NCBI GenBank assembly: GCA_016180665.1
Contig: JACPAS010000017.1
Coordinates: 1-14,414 of the forward strand
Length of the DNA stretch: 14,414 bases
Origin: Microcaldota archaeon
GTDB taxonomy: Archaea; Micrarchaeota; Micrarchaeia; Anstonellales; Bilamarchaeaceae
Reading direction: 5' to 3'
Below, in pieces: positions 6,849-13,770 of the stretch (position 1 is the stretch's first letter; each line of letters opens with the position of its first letter). The translations under genes were made by a program, and so were the position numbers. Below the pieces are notes generated by a model. That model had not been told where the DNA came from and made no database searches. It was given only the letters and a program-made list of their open reading frames with translations.

Positions 6849-7962
6849 AATTCAGAGTCTTATCAATTATTTCTTTAATTTTTATTTCTTCTTCTAGTTT
6901 CTCCAAATCATCAACCTTAGTTTTAGTATCCGGATGTTTTATTGAAACTAGGGAACAACAATCTTTGTATTCTTCTATTGAAGCTTCATAAGTTCCGTAT
7001 TTTTTGGCTAAATTGATTATTTCTCTCTTGTCAAAACCAATTAAAGGACGGTAGAGTGGAAGGGAGGTTGCCTGTGAAGTTGTGAATAGATTGTCCAGGG
7101 TTTGTGAAGCAACCTGGCCTAAATTATCTCCGGTAACTAGCCCAAGTGAGTTATTTTGCTTGGCCAGTTCTTCAGCAACTTTCAAAATAAATCTCCTGAA
7201 TAGAATTAATTCCTGCTTTGATTGGATGCTCATTGTTGCTTCGTAGAACTGATGATATGGTGCAAAATAAGTTTTGAATTCTCTTGGTTGATACTCTTTG
7301 AGAATTTGCAGGAGTCGATTCATTTTTGAATTTTTAACTTCTTCAGCTGAAGAATAAGCATAGAAATGCAGGAAATCTACTATGCAACCACGCTTCATCA
7401 TCATTAGTGCTGCAACTGGGGAGTCTATTCCCCCTGAGAGTAAACATAGAACGCGACCGCTTACCCCTACTGGTAGACCACCTGGACCTGGAATTTTCTC
7501 AAAATAAACCAATGCAAAATTTTCTAGAAGTTCTATATAGATCGTTTGATCTGGTTTTGATAAATTGACTTTGAATCCTGCATTGAATAGTATTGCCCCA
7601 ACTTGTTTTGAGAATTCCATTGAATTTATTTCAAATGATTTATCTACTCTGTTTGTTTCAACCCGAATTGATCCACTGAAGGAGTTTTGTTTTAAGTAGT
7701 CTAAAGCAAACTGGCCAATTTTTTCCTGATCTCTTTCTAATTTATAGGAATTTGAAAACCATTCGATTCCAAAAGTTTTTTTTAGTTTAGTTGAAATTAG
7801 CTCTAGATCTTTTTCCTCTGCTTCAATTAGTAATCTTCCGTATAACTTTTGGACTTTGTGGTTTGGAAGAACTGCATGGGTATTTCTAACTAACGCGTCT
7901 TCGAAGAACGACCGGTTTTGGCCTTTTAATGCAATTTCTCCATAATGGATGTTGATTATCAT
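6838..7962 (-). CDS. thiI: tRNA 4-thiouridine synthetase ThiI
   Basis: A 374-residue enzyme that adenylates U8 of tRNA and helps install sulfur to form 4-thiouridine; in some organisms it also serves thiamine thiazole synthesis. In order: an N-terminal ferredoxin-like region starting MIINIHYGEIALKGQNRSFF, a THUMP domain (about 60-155), then the linker GPGGLPVGVSGRVLCL and the PP-loop SGGIDSP (176-182) of the ATP-pyrophosphatase domain. There is no C-terminal rhodanese domain, as in many archaeal forms, so the sulfur carrier must come from elsewhere. The ATG lies 20 bases downstream of the tRNA-Ser gene on the same strand, so co-transcription is plausible. The mature tRNA has U at position 8. 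Confidence 0.93.
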   Translation of the reverse strand: MIINIHYGEIALKGQNRSFFEDALVRNTHAVLPNHKVQKLYGRLLIEAEEKDLELISTKLKKTFGIEWFSNSYKLERDQEKIGQFALDYLKQNSFSGSIRVETNRVDKSFEINSMEFSKQVGAILFNAGFKVNLSKPDQTIYIELLENFALVYFEKIPGPGGLPVGVSGRVLCLLSGGIDSPVAALMMMKRGCIVDFLHFYAYSSAEEVKNSKMNRLLQILKEYQPREFKTYFAPYHQFYEATMSIQSKQELILFRRFILKVAEELAKQNNSLGLVTGDNLGQVASQTLDNLFTTSQATSLPLYRPLIGFDKREIINLAKKYGTYEASIEEYKDCCSLVSIKHPDTKTKVDDLEKLEEEIKIKEIIDKTLNSIS

Positions 7963-8027
7963 AAAATCACAAAAATAAAAAACGCCGAGAGCAGGATTTG
8001 AACCTGCAATCCACAGGGGAACCGGTT

Positions 8028-8128
8028 ATCCAGAACAAAATAACAACCAAAACCTAATAAAACAGGATTTCGGGTTAGCACGAGCCCTTTAGGAGAAATA
8101 CCTCATGAAAGAAAAGGGCTGGTGAGTG
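8028..8128 (-). other. Intron 2 of tRNA-Ser(UGA), between positions 37 and 38 (101 nt)
   Basis: Placing the intron at the canonical 37/38 site gives a 7-base anticodon loop. The flanks CTTGAAC and GTTCTGG can pair with one T-T mismatch, so a relaxed bulge-helix-bulge is likely, though not a textbook one. The intron contains a perfect 8-bp stem, AGCCCTTT/AAAGGGCT (8113-8120 with 8083-8090). I see no C/D box pair in it. Confidence 0.75.
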
Positions 8129-8152
8129 TTCAAGACCGGCGCACTACCAGGA

Positions 8153-8181
8153 TTCACTTCTTAGCTTAACCAACTAAGAAA
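8153..8181 (-). other. Intron 1 of tRNA-Ser(UGA), in the D-loop (29 nt)
   Basis: Removing 29 bases restores a regular D-arm (GCA-TAATCCTGGTAG-TGC). The insert forms a hairpin with a 7-bp stem, TTCTTAG/CTAAGAA. Next to it, GCAT can pair with GTGA over 3 bp (last pair mismatched), leaving 3-base bulges AAT and ATC on opposite strands. This is the geometry of a relaxed bulge-helix-bulge site for archaeal splicing endonuclease. The exact junction is ambiguous within an AAT repeat, but the length is not. Confidence 0.75.
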
Positions 8182-8196
8182 TTATGCGATCTCGGC

Positions 8197-8306
8197 ATGA
8201 GCATCAGCGAATGCAGAGAGCTATTGAACAGAACACTGTTCAAATGATCTCGGCTTACTAATGTAAGATGAGATGTCTGAAATAGGAATTTCAGTGACAT
8301 CTCGGC
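8197..8306 (-). repeat. Two upstream copies of the tRNA-Ser 5' end, each linked to a hairpin
   Basis: On the minus strand, the first eight bases of the tRNA (GCCGAGAT, 8196-8189) recur exactly at 8254-8247 and 8306-8299, spaced 58 and 52 bases apart. In the promoter-proximal unit, GAGATGTC pairs with GACATCTC (8303-8296 with 8277-8270) and the stem extends with six more bp (8293-8288 with 8283-8278) after a 2-base bulge. In the second unit, TTGAACAG/CTGTTCAA (8243-8236 with 8231-8224) forms an 8-bp stem, flanked by GAGA/TCTC across an internal loop. Both units also have a small second hairpin. Only the copy at 8196 is followed by a D-arm. Confidence 0.7.
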
Positions 8307-8390
8307 GTAAATAATTATGTAATTTAGACCAAAAACCAATTTAAAGTATACCTATTATATCTTATTGTCTTTTTATTTGAGGTAATACTA
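8307..8390. promoter_or_regulatory. Divergent promoter between tRNA-Ser/thiI and the thyX operon
   Basis: A palindromic AATTTAAAGTATA box (8338-8350) can serve both strands. On the minus strand it predicts transcription starting near 8316, about 10 bases before the first GCCGAGAT copy; a second AT-rich box (about 8320-8328) would start near 8300. On the plus strand, TTTAAAGTATA or TATTATATC leads into a GAGGT ribosome-binding site (8379-8383), 7 bases before the thyX ATG. Confidence 0.5.
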
Positions 8391-10022
8391 ATGGCAGAGC
8401 AATTTACAGATGAAGAGCAGAAGGTATTATCAAGATTTTTTACTAATTTAGACAAACCAGTATTCGCACTAAGAAATCTGCCAGAGGTAGTAAAGGGAGC
8501 ACTGTTCTCCAGATACAGCAGAAGCTCAAAGAGTTTAAGACGGGTTTTAATGGATGAATTCATCAATGCACCAGAGACAGGTTTTAAGGAGATAGTTAAT
8601 TTTGATACAGAGAAAGGTGGAAACGAATTAGTAGCAATAAAAAAAGCAGAAGAATTTTATGACAGGGTTCTGGTAGGCTATGGAGATGATTCTGTCGCTG
8701 AATTAGCCGGAGCACATATTGCAGTAGAAAATGTTTCAAATATTGCAACTAAAATTTTACAAGATGGAAGAATTGGATTATCACCTTTGGAAAAATCAAC
8801 AAGGTATGTTTATTTTGACCAGAAGATAAACGATCATTATCTATATTATGAAGAACCAGTCTTAATGGCAAGTGAATTTGCAAACTTATACAAAAAAACA
8901 ATGGAAAGGCTGTTTGATACTTATTCGAAATTAATTCCTGAAGTCTCAAAACAGGTTATGGAAAAATTTCCGATTAAGGAAGGCGTGAGCGAACGGGCAT
9001 ATAGGTCAACAATCAGAGCAAAAACCTGTGATATCTTAAGGGGTTTATTACCTGCTGCAACTTTAACCAATACTGGAATTTTTGGAAATGGCCGTGCATT
9101 TGAGTATCTACTGACAAAAATGTATGCATCTCCGCTTACGGAAGTTAAAGTATTAGCGGGTTCTATGAATGAAGAACTGGGAAAAGTAATTCCATCATTT
9201 GTAAAGAGAGCAAATGATAAATACGGTCAGGCTCAACAGGAATTCTTTTCGGAGACTAGAAAAGCAGTTGAAGAAGTTACTAAAGAGACTTTGGCAGAAG
9301 GGATACTAGAACCTGCATCTTCAGTTAGATTAGTTGATTTTGAGGTGAATCATGTTGCAGAGATAAAAGCAGTTACTGCAATTCTTTATTCTGCTTCTTA
9401 CCTATCAATGGAAAACATAAGAAATAAAGCATTGAAAATGACTGCAGATCAAAGGAAAAAGATAATTGATGAATATTGTATTAGAAGAAAAAATAGGAGG
9501 CATAAACCAGGTCGGGCATTCGAGAATATTTACTATACCTTTGATATACTTGGCAATTATGGTTTGTTTAGAGATTTACACAGACACAGGATTCTGACGC
9601 AGGAGAGACAATATCTAAGTACAAGACATGGCTTTGATACTCCCAAGGAATTAGTGGAATTTGAGTTGGATGATGAATTTGAAGCGTGCATGGAAGCAGC
9701 AAACACAGTTTACAAAGAAATTGCAAAAACCTATCCAAAGGAAGCCCAGTATTTAGTTCCTCTGGCATATAAGTTAAGATGGTATATGACGCTAAATCTA
9801 AGAGAAGCTTATCATTTCTGTGAATTGCGCGCGATGGTTCAGGGCCACATTGACTATAGAAAAATTGCTCAGGAGATTTATTTGGAAATTAAAAAAGTAC
9901 ACCCTGTTCTTGGAGAACATATGAAATTTGTAGATATGAGTGAAAGTGAACTTGAGCGATTAGAATCGGAAAAGAAAATAGATAAAAAGTTAGAAGAGAT
10001 TAGTAAAAAGTATGGAAGTTGA
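8391..10022 (+). CDS. thyX: ThyX-like protein with two ThyX-type domains (FAD-dependent thymidylate synthase family)
   Basis: A 543-residue member of the thymidylate synthase complementing family, about twice the usual 220-250 residues. The N-terminal half has SRYSRSSKSLRRVL (about 43-56), GDDSVAELAGAHIAVENVSN (about 100-119) and the Ser/Arg-rich SPLEKSTRYVYFD (about 133-145), which mirrors the end of the ThyX motif. The C-terminal half has the second copy, HRHRILTQERQYLSTRHGF (about 396-414), corresponding to RHR..S.NE.S.R. ThyX makes dTMP from dUMP using methylene-tetrahydrofolate and FAD. This long form departs from the consensus (T-Q-E for S-x-NE), so the activity is likely but not certain. 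glyA nearby could supply the folate cofactor. It opens a four-gene operon and has a GAGGT ribosome-binding site. Confidence 0.82.
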   Translation: MAEQFTDEEQKVLSRFFTNLDKPVFALRNLPEVVKGALFSRYSRSSKSLRRVLMDEFINAPETGFKEIVNFDTEKGGNELVAIKKAEEFYDRVLVGYGDDSVAELAGAHIAVENVSNIATKILQDGRIGLSPLEKSTRYVYFDQKINDHYLYYEEPVLMASEFANLYKKTMERLFDTYSKLIPEVSKQVMEKFPIKEGVSERAYRSTIRAKTCDILRGLLPAATLTNTGIFGNGRAFEYLLTKMYASPLTEVKVLAGSMNEELGKVIPSFVKRANDKYGQAQQEFFSETRKAVEEVTKETLAEGILEPASSVRLVDFEVNHVAEIKAVTAILYSASYLSMENIRNKALKMTADQRKKIIDEYCIRRKNRRHKPGRAFENIYYTFDILGNYGLFRDLHRHRILTQERQYLSTRHGFDTPKELVEFELDDEFEACMEAANTVYKEIAKTYPKEAQYLVPLAYKLRWYMTLNLREAYHFCELRAMVQGHIDYRKIAQEIYLEIKKVHPVLGEHMKFVDMSESELERLESEKKIDKKLEEISKKYGS

Positions 10023-10028
10023 AGTTAA

Positions 10029-10835
10029 ATGGTATCTAATGTTATAACTTTATCATCTGATTTTGAGAAGCAAAGCCAGGGAATAGGAAATATGGAAGGT
10101 GCAATTTATTCAATAAACCCTGAAGCCAGAGTAATTCATTTGATGCATGGTATTCCAAGCTTTGATATCAACTCAGCCGCAAGAACTATGGAAACTATAT
10201 ACAATATGCCGATTGGATTTCATGTATGTGTAGTTGACCCGGGAGTCGGAACTAAAAGAAGACCAATAATAGTAAAAGTAAAAAGAGGGGATTTTTTTAT
10301 TGGCCCGGATAATGGATGCTTACTAACTGCGCCAAGGCTTTTAGGCGGTATTGAGAAAGCAGTTAAAATTACTAATGATAGGTATATGATTAAGCCGGTC
10401 TCTCCAATTTTCCATGGGCGGGGTATATTTGCACCTGCTGCTGGACATCTTTCGCTGGGAATTCAGATGGGAGAGTTCGGAACAGTGCTAGAACCTAAAG
10501 ATTTGGCCCCTGCACCTTACGAAGAGGCGAAAGTAGAAGAGAATTTAATTAAAGCAAAAATAATTCATATAAATAAATTCGGATCACTCCACCTAAATAT
10601 ATTGCAGCAAGAATGGGATAAGTTAAAGGTTAAATTAGGAGATAGGGTGGAGATAAACATTGGGAAAAAGAAAATCGAAGTGCCTTTTTCCAGGACATTT
10701 GGAGATGTAAAAAAAGGAGAACTAGTATTGCTTAAAGATGATTATATGCGAATTACTATTGCTCTTAACATGGATTCATTTGCAGAAAAATATCTGGTTA
10801 AGAATGGAGATAAAATTGAAATAAGAAAAACTTAA
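10029..10835 (+). CDS. SAM hydroxide adenosyltransferase (DUF62, fluorinase-like fold)
   Basis: A 268-residue member of the DUF62 family, which hydrolyses S-adenosylmethionine to adenosine and methionine using a water activated by an Asp-Arg-His set. Visible motifs: VVDPGVGTKRR with Asp70 and Arg77/78, IGPDNG (91-96) and FHGRGIFAPAAGH with His129. The C-terminal beta-barrel domain starts near residue 170 with INKFGSLHLN, which departs from the common D.FGN..TN motif, so substrate contacts there may differ. It lies 6 bases after the thyX stop and is probably co-transcribed. The family role in archaea, perhaps SAM turnover, is not well defined. Confidence 0.88.
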   Translation: MVSNVITLSSDFEKQSQGIGNMEGAIYSINPEARVIHLMHGIPSFDINSAARTMETIYNMPIGFHVCVVDPGVGTKRRPIIVKVKRGDFFIGPDNGCLLTAPRLLGGIEKAVKITNDRYMIKPVSPIFHGRGIFAPAAGHLSLGIQMGEFGTVLEPKDLAPAPYEEAKVEENLIKAKIIHINKFGSLHLNILQQEWDKLKVKLGDRVEINIGKKKIEVPFSRTFGDVKKGELVLLKDDYMRITIALNMDSFAEKYLVKNGDKIEIRKT

Positions 10836-10846
10836 CTGTGATTATT

Positions 10847-11452
10847 ATGATTGTTGACTTGACTATGTCTATTGATAATAAAACGCCTAATTGGCCTGGC
10901 GATCCGGAAATTGTAATTAAGCAGGATTCAACTGTTGAAAGAGATGCCATAGCTAAGAAAGTTTTAACTTTTCATTCTCATTTTTCCACGCATATTGATG
11001 CTCCATCTCATATGATTGCTAATGGAAAAACATTAAGTCAATATCCTATGGAAAAATTTGCCGGGGAGTGTATCGTTTTAGATGTTAGAGGACAGAAAGA
11101 AATTGAAACTGGTTTAGATGCTGTAAAGGAAGGGGATATTGTTTTCTTCTTAACTTCTCATAGCGATAAAATGTATCAGAAAGATTATTTTAGTACTAAT
11201 CCAGTACTGACTCCAAAAATAGCACAGGGATTAGTTGACAAGAAAATAAAGATTGTTGGGTTAGATGCTCCAACCCCAGATAATGAACCTTACGCTCTAC
11301 ACAAATTATTCTTTAAGCACGATATTCTTATTGTTGAAAATTTAGTTAATCTAACGGAATTAGCAGGAAAGAGATTTCAATGCTATATTCTTCCATTAAA
11401 AATTAAAGATGCTGATGGAGCCCCTTGTAGGGTAATTGGAGTAATTGATTAA
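10847..11452 (+). CDS. Cyclase-family metal-dependent hydrolase (kynurenine formamidase-like)
   Basis: A 201-residue protein of the family that includes kynurenine formamidase (KynB). It starts MIVDLTMSI with NWPGDPE shortly after, as is usual. The metal-binding motif reads SHFSTHIDAPSH (about residues 44-55). The family consensus is SxHxGTHxDAPxH, so the His and Asp ligands are kept but the Gly is Ser. A GTG at 10838 could start three codons earlier; I prefer the ATG because its N-terminus fits the family. No other tryptophan-degradation gene is visible, so the amide or ester substrate is unknown. It is the third gene of the thyX operon. Confidence 0.85.
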   Translation: MIVDLTMSIDNKTPNWPGDPEIVIKQDSTVERDAIAKKVLTFHSHFSTHIDAPSHMIANGKTLSQYPMEKFAGECIVLDVRGQKEIETGLDAVKEGDIVFFLTSHSDKMYQKDYFSTNPVLTPKIAQGLVDKKIKIVGLDAPTPDNEPYALHKLFFKHDILIVENLVNLTELAGKRFQCYILPLKIKDADGAPCRVIGVID

Positions 11453-11465
11453 ACAGGAGATGTAG

Positions 11466-12191
11466 ATGAAAATACACATAATAATGCATGAAAGTTTCGA
11501 AGCTCCTGGGGCAATTGAAGATTGGGCAAAACAAAGAAAACATGAAATCACATATACTCGTTTATATGAAGGAACTAAGTTACAGGAAATTGTTGAGAAT
11601 ATTGATTTTCTAATTGTAATGGGGGGACCACAGTCTCCTGCGACAACTAAAGATGAGTGCCCTAATTTTGATGCAGCGCAAGAAATAAAGTTTATTAGAA
11701 ATGCAATCAGTGCTGGAAAACTAGTGTTGGGGGTTTGCCTCGGTGCGCAACTAATTGGAGAAGCATTGGGGGCAAAATTTGACCATAGCCCAAATAGGGA
11801 GATTGGCGTGTTTGAATTAACATTAACTACAGATGCAAAAGATGATCCTATCTTTTCAAAGTTTCCAAAAAAGTTTTTAGTCGGACATTGGCATGGGGAT
11901 ATGCCTGGCTTGACAGCAGAATCTAAGGTATTAGCAATAAGCAAAGGATGCCCAAGGCAAATAGTGAGCTATACCCCCAAAGTGTATGGATTCCAATGTC
12001 ATTTTGAATTTACTTCTGAAACAATAGAAGGAATGGTTAGAAATTGTGGTCAAGAATTAAGGCAATACGAAGGTCTACCATACATACAAACTGAAGAAGA
12101 ATTAAGAAAACAAGATTATGATGCAATGAATAAATTGTTATTCGCTTTCCTAGACTATATGGAAAGTATGTCAAAAACCACCAGTCTGTGA
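11466..12191 (+). CDS. Class-I glutamine amidotransferase-like protein (GMP synthase-type GATase1)
   Basis: A 241-residue stand-alone GATase1 domain. The nucleophile elbow is VLGVCLGAQL with Cys91, and the dyad is in YGFQCHFEFT with His179 and Glu181. VMGGPQSP (51-58) forms the oxyanion region. These residues form a complete triad, so it should release ammonia from glutamine or act on a related gamma-glutamyl compound. No synthetase partner domain is attached or adjacent. An AGGAGA ribosome-binding site (about 11455-11460) lies just before the ATG, 13 bases after the cyclase gene stop. It is the last gene of the thyX operon. Confidence 0.88.
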   Translation: MKIHIIMHESFEAPGAIEDWAKQRKHEITYTRLYEGTKLQEIVENIDFLIVMGGPQSPATTKDECPNFDAAQEIKFIRNAISAGKLVLGVCLGAQLIGEALGAKFDHSPNREIGVFELTLTTDAKDDPIFSKFPKKFLVGHWHGDMPGLTAESKVLAISKGCPRQIVSYTPKVYGFQCHFEFTSETIEGMVRNCGQELRQYEGLPYIQTEEELRKQDYDAMNKLLFAFLDYMESMSKTTSL

Positions 12192-12305
12192 AGGGTTGTA
12201 TGCACTTGTTTTTGACAGCTATGAATTTCACCTTATTTTTCTTAGGTGCCACCAGTCAAATAGACTGGATGGAAATTCATTTAATTTATAAAAAATAGAA
12301 AGAAT
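12192..12305. terminator. Convergent intergenic region with a three-way-junction fold and T tracts
   Basis: The outer stem ATGAATTTC (12221-12229) pairs with GAAATTCAT (12272-12280). It encloses CACCT/AGGTG (12229-12233 with 12244-12248) and CCAGTC/GACTGG (12252-12257 with 12263-12268). T-rich runs occur on the plus strand (12206-12214, 12233-12243) and, for glyA, on the minus strand (12287-12298). A 9-bp direct repeat CCACCAGTC occurs at 12178-12186 and 12249-12257. A two-way terminator is the simplest reading, but a small RNA is possible. Confidence 0.45.
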
Positions 12306-13670
12306 TTAGTAAACAAGCGTTTTATAGAGCGGAAACTTCTTACATAATTCCAACACATTCCCCTTAACTTCTGCAATAGTGGAATTACTTTTTATTTCAG
12401 AACGAAATTTAGCAAGATATTCTTTAATTTGGGTTTTATCTTCAGGTAATTTATATTTAGAACAAACTTCTTTCACCACTTTTGCAACCCATTCGCCAAT
12501 TAATTCCATTTCTTTTTCTTTAAGACCTCGAGTAGTGGTTGCAGGAGTGCCTAATCTAACCCCACTAGGGTAAAACGGAGAAGAAGGATCAGCTGGAATA
12601 GTGTTCTTATTCAGAGTAATATTTGCATGATCCAGTGCTTCCTGAACAAAAATTCCACCACCTTTCCCATAAGCAGTAAGATCAATAAGAATCATATGGT
12701 TATCAGTGCCATCTGAAACCAATTTAAGACCATGCTTCATAAGTGAAGCTGCTAATGCCTTACAATTTTTTACAATCTGATGCGCATATTCTTTGAAATC
12801 TGGTTTCATTGCTTCTCCTAATGCTACTGCAATTGCCGAGGTTTGATGGTCATGCGGGCCACCCTGCAACCCGGGGAAAACTGCGCGGTCAATCTTATCT
12901 GCTAATTCAGGGTCTTTTTTCAATCCCTTTTCTGTTACGAGAATCATTGCTCCTCTTGGACCTCTTAAAGTCTTATGAGTAGTTGTTGTAATGATGTCTG
13001 CATAAGGAACCGGGCTTTTATGGGCTCCACCAATAATTAAACCAGAAATATGTGCAACATCTGCTGCAAAATAAGCTCCAACTTCATCTGCTATTTTTCC
13101 TAATTCTTCAAACGGAAATTCGCGCACGTAAGCAGTTGCCCCACACCAAATTAATTTTGGCTTGTTCTCATGCGCTAATTTCCGAACCTCATCAATGTCT
13201 ATGCAACCATTTGGTTTAACGTGATATGGAACACTTTTGTAGAATTTAGCGGAGAAATTTACTTTCCAGCCATGGGTTAAATGTCCTCCATCTGGAAGAT
13301 TCTGACCCATAACAGTATCTCCAGGGTTACATACTGCAAAATAAACTGCCATGTTTGCTGGACTGCCTGAATAAGGTTGAACGTTTGCATGAGGGACTCC
13401 AAAAAGCTTTTTTGCTCTTTCTATTGCCAATGCTTCGACTTCATCAGCATTTTCATTTCCGCCATAGTATCTTTTTCTTGGATAACCTTCTGAATATTTG
13501 TTTGTGAACACAGAGCCTAATGCGTTTAAGACTGCAAGGCTTACTACGTTTTCAGATGGAATCATTTCTAGCCCATGGCTCATCCTGTCTATTTCTTTTT
13601 TTATTATAGATGAGACTTGTGGATCGGTTTCTTTAATAGGTTTGTTTAAAAAAGTTTCCTGATTAGACAT
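12306..13670 (-). CDS. glyA: Serine hydroxymethyltransferase
   Basis: A 454-residue PLP enzyme interconverting serine and glycine and loading one-carbon units onto a tetrahydrofolate-type carrier. Conserved segments in order: LEMIPSENVVS (34-44), NKYSEGYPRKRYYGG (57-71), QPYSGSPANMAVY (98-110), DGGHLTHGWKVNFS (127-140), DVAHISGLI (204-212) and THKTLRGPRGAMI (231-243), with the PLP Schiff-base Lys233. It has full family length with no missing motif. A GAGGTG ribosome-binding site (complement of 13676-13681) sits 5 bases before the ATG. The product methylene-tetrahydrofolate is the carbon donor for ThyX-type thymidylate synthesis, a functional link to the convergent thyX operon. Confidence 0.96.
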   Translation of the reverse strand: MSNQETFLNKPIKETDPQVSSIIKKEIDRMSHGLEMIPSENVVSLAVLNALGSVFTNKYSEGYPRKRYYGGNENADEVEALAIERAKKLFGVPHANVQPYSGSPANMAVYFAVCNPGDTVMGQNLPDGGHLTHGWKVNFSAKFYKSVPYHVKPNGCIDIDEVRKLAHENKPKLIWCGATAYVREFPFEELGKIADEVGAYFAADVAHISGLIIGGAHKSPVPYADIITTTTHKTLRGPRGAMILVTEKGLKKDPELADKIDRAVFPGLQGGPHDHQTSAIAVALGEAMKPDFKEYAHQIVKNCKALAASLMKHGLKLVSDGTDNHMILIDLTAYGKGGGIFVQEALDHANITLNKNTIPADPSSPFYPSGVRLGTPATTTRGLKEKEMELIGEWVAKVVKEVCSKYKLPEDKTQIKEYLAKFRSEIKSNSTIAEVKGNVLELCKKFPLYKTLVY

Positions 13671-13770
13671 AGTTTCACCTCAGACCAATTTAATTAGCCA
13701 GTTAACTACACGCTAAAGAATTAAATATATTGTGGACTAAACTCTAGTATCCTAAAATGAGGCGTATAAA
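13671..13770. promoter_or_regulatory. Divergent promoter between glyA and the small membrane protein gene
   Basis: A near-symmetric TTAAATATAT box (13721-13730) can drive both strands. Each gene then has a ribosome-binding site: GAGGTG for glyA (complement of 13676-13681) and GAGG (13759-13762) 8 bases before the ATG at 13771. Both mRNAs should have short leaders. Confidence 0.5.

Larger units (their letters stand above)
7983..8196 (-). tRNA. tRNA-Ser(UGA) with two introns
   Basis: Read on the minus strand, GCCGAGA (8196-8190) pairs perfectly with TCTCGGC (7990-7984), followed by discriminator G (7983). No CCA is encoded. The T-arm is GCAGG-TTCAAAT-CCTGC (8007-7991). A class-II variable arm pairs TCC with GGA (within 8020-8008). 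The anticodon stem is CCGGT (8139-8135) with ACCGG (8026-8022), and the loop after splicing is C-U-UGA-A-A, so the anticodon is UGA (bases 8132-8130), decoding UCA. The D-stem is GCA (8187-8185) with TGC (8143-8141). Two insertions break the gene: 29 bases in the D-loop and 101 bases after position 37. Spliced length is about 84 bases, normal for tRNA-Ser. U8 is at 8189. The 3' end is followed by a T-rich tract before thiI. Confidence 0.9.

Noticed and set aside
8028..8128. C/D box guide RNA inside the tRNA intron, as in some archaeal tRNA-Trp introns
   Set aside because: The only C-box-like piece is a poor match (ATGAGG) and no CTGA D box is present.
8197..8306. CRISPR-like repeat array
   Set aside because: The repeats are only 8-9 bases, identical to the tRNA 5' end, with just three copies and self-complementary units instead of unique spacers.
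8197..8306. Additional tRNA genes starting at the extra GCCGAGAT copies
   Set aside because: Neither extra copy is followed by a D-arm, anticodon arm or T-arm, and only one 3' acceptor strand exists.
11396..11944. 182-codon minus-strand open frame
   Set aside because: It lies antisense to the GATase gene with its intact catalytic triad. The translation is Ser/Ile/Cys-rich with no family motif, so it is a shadow frame.
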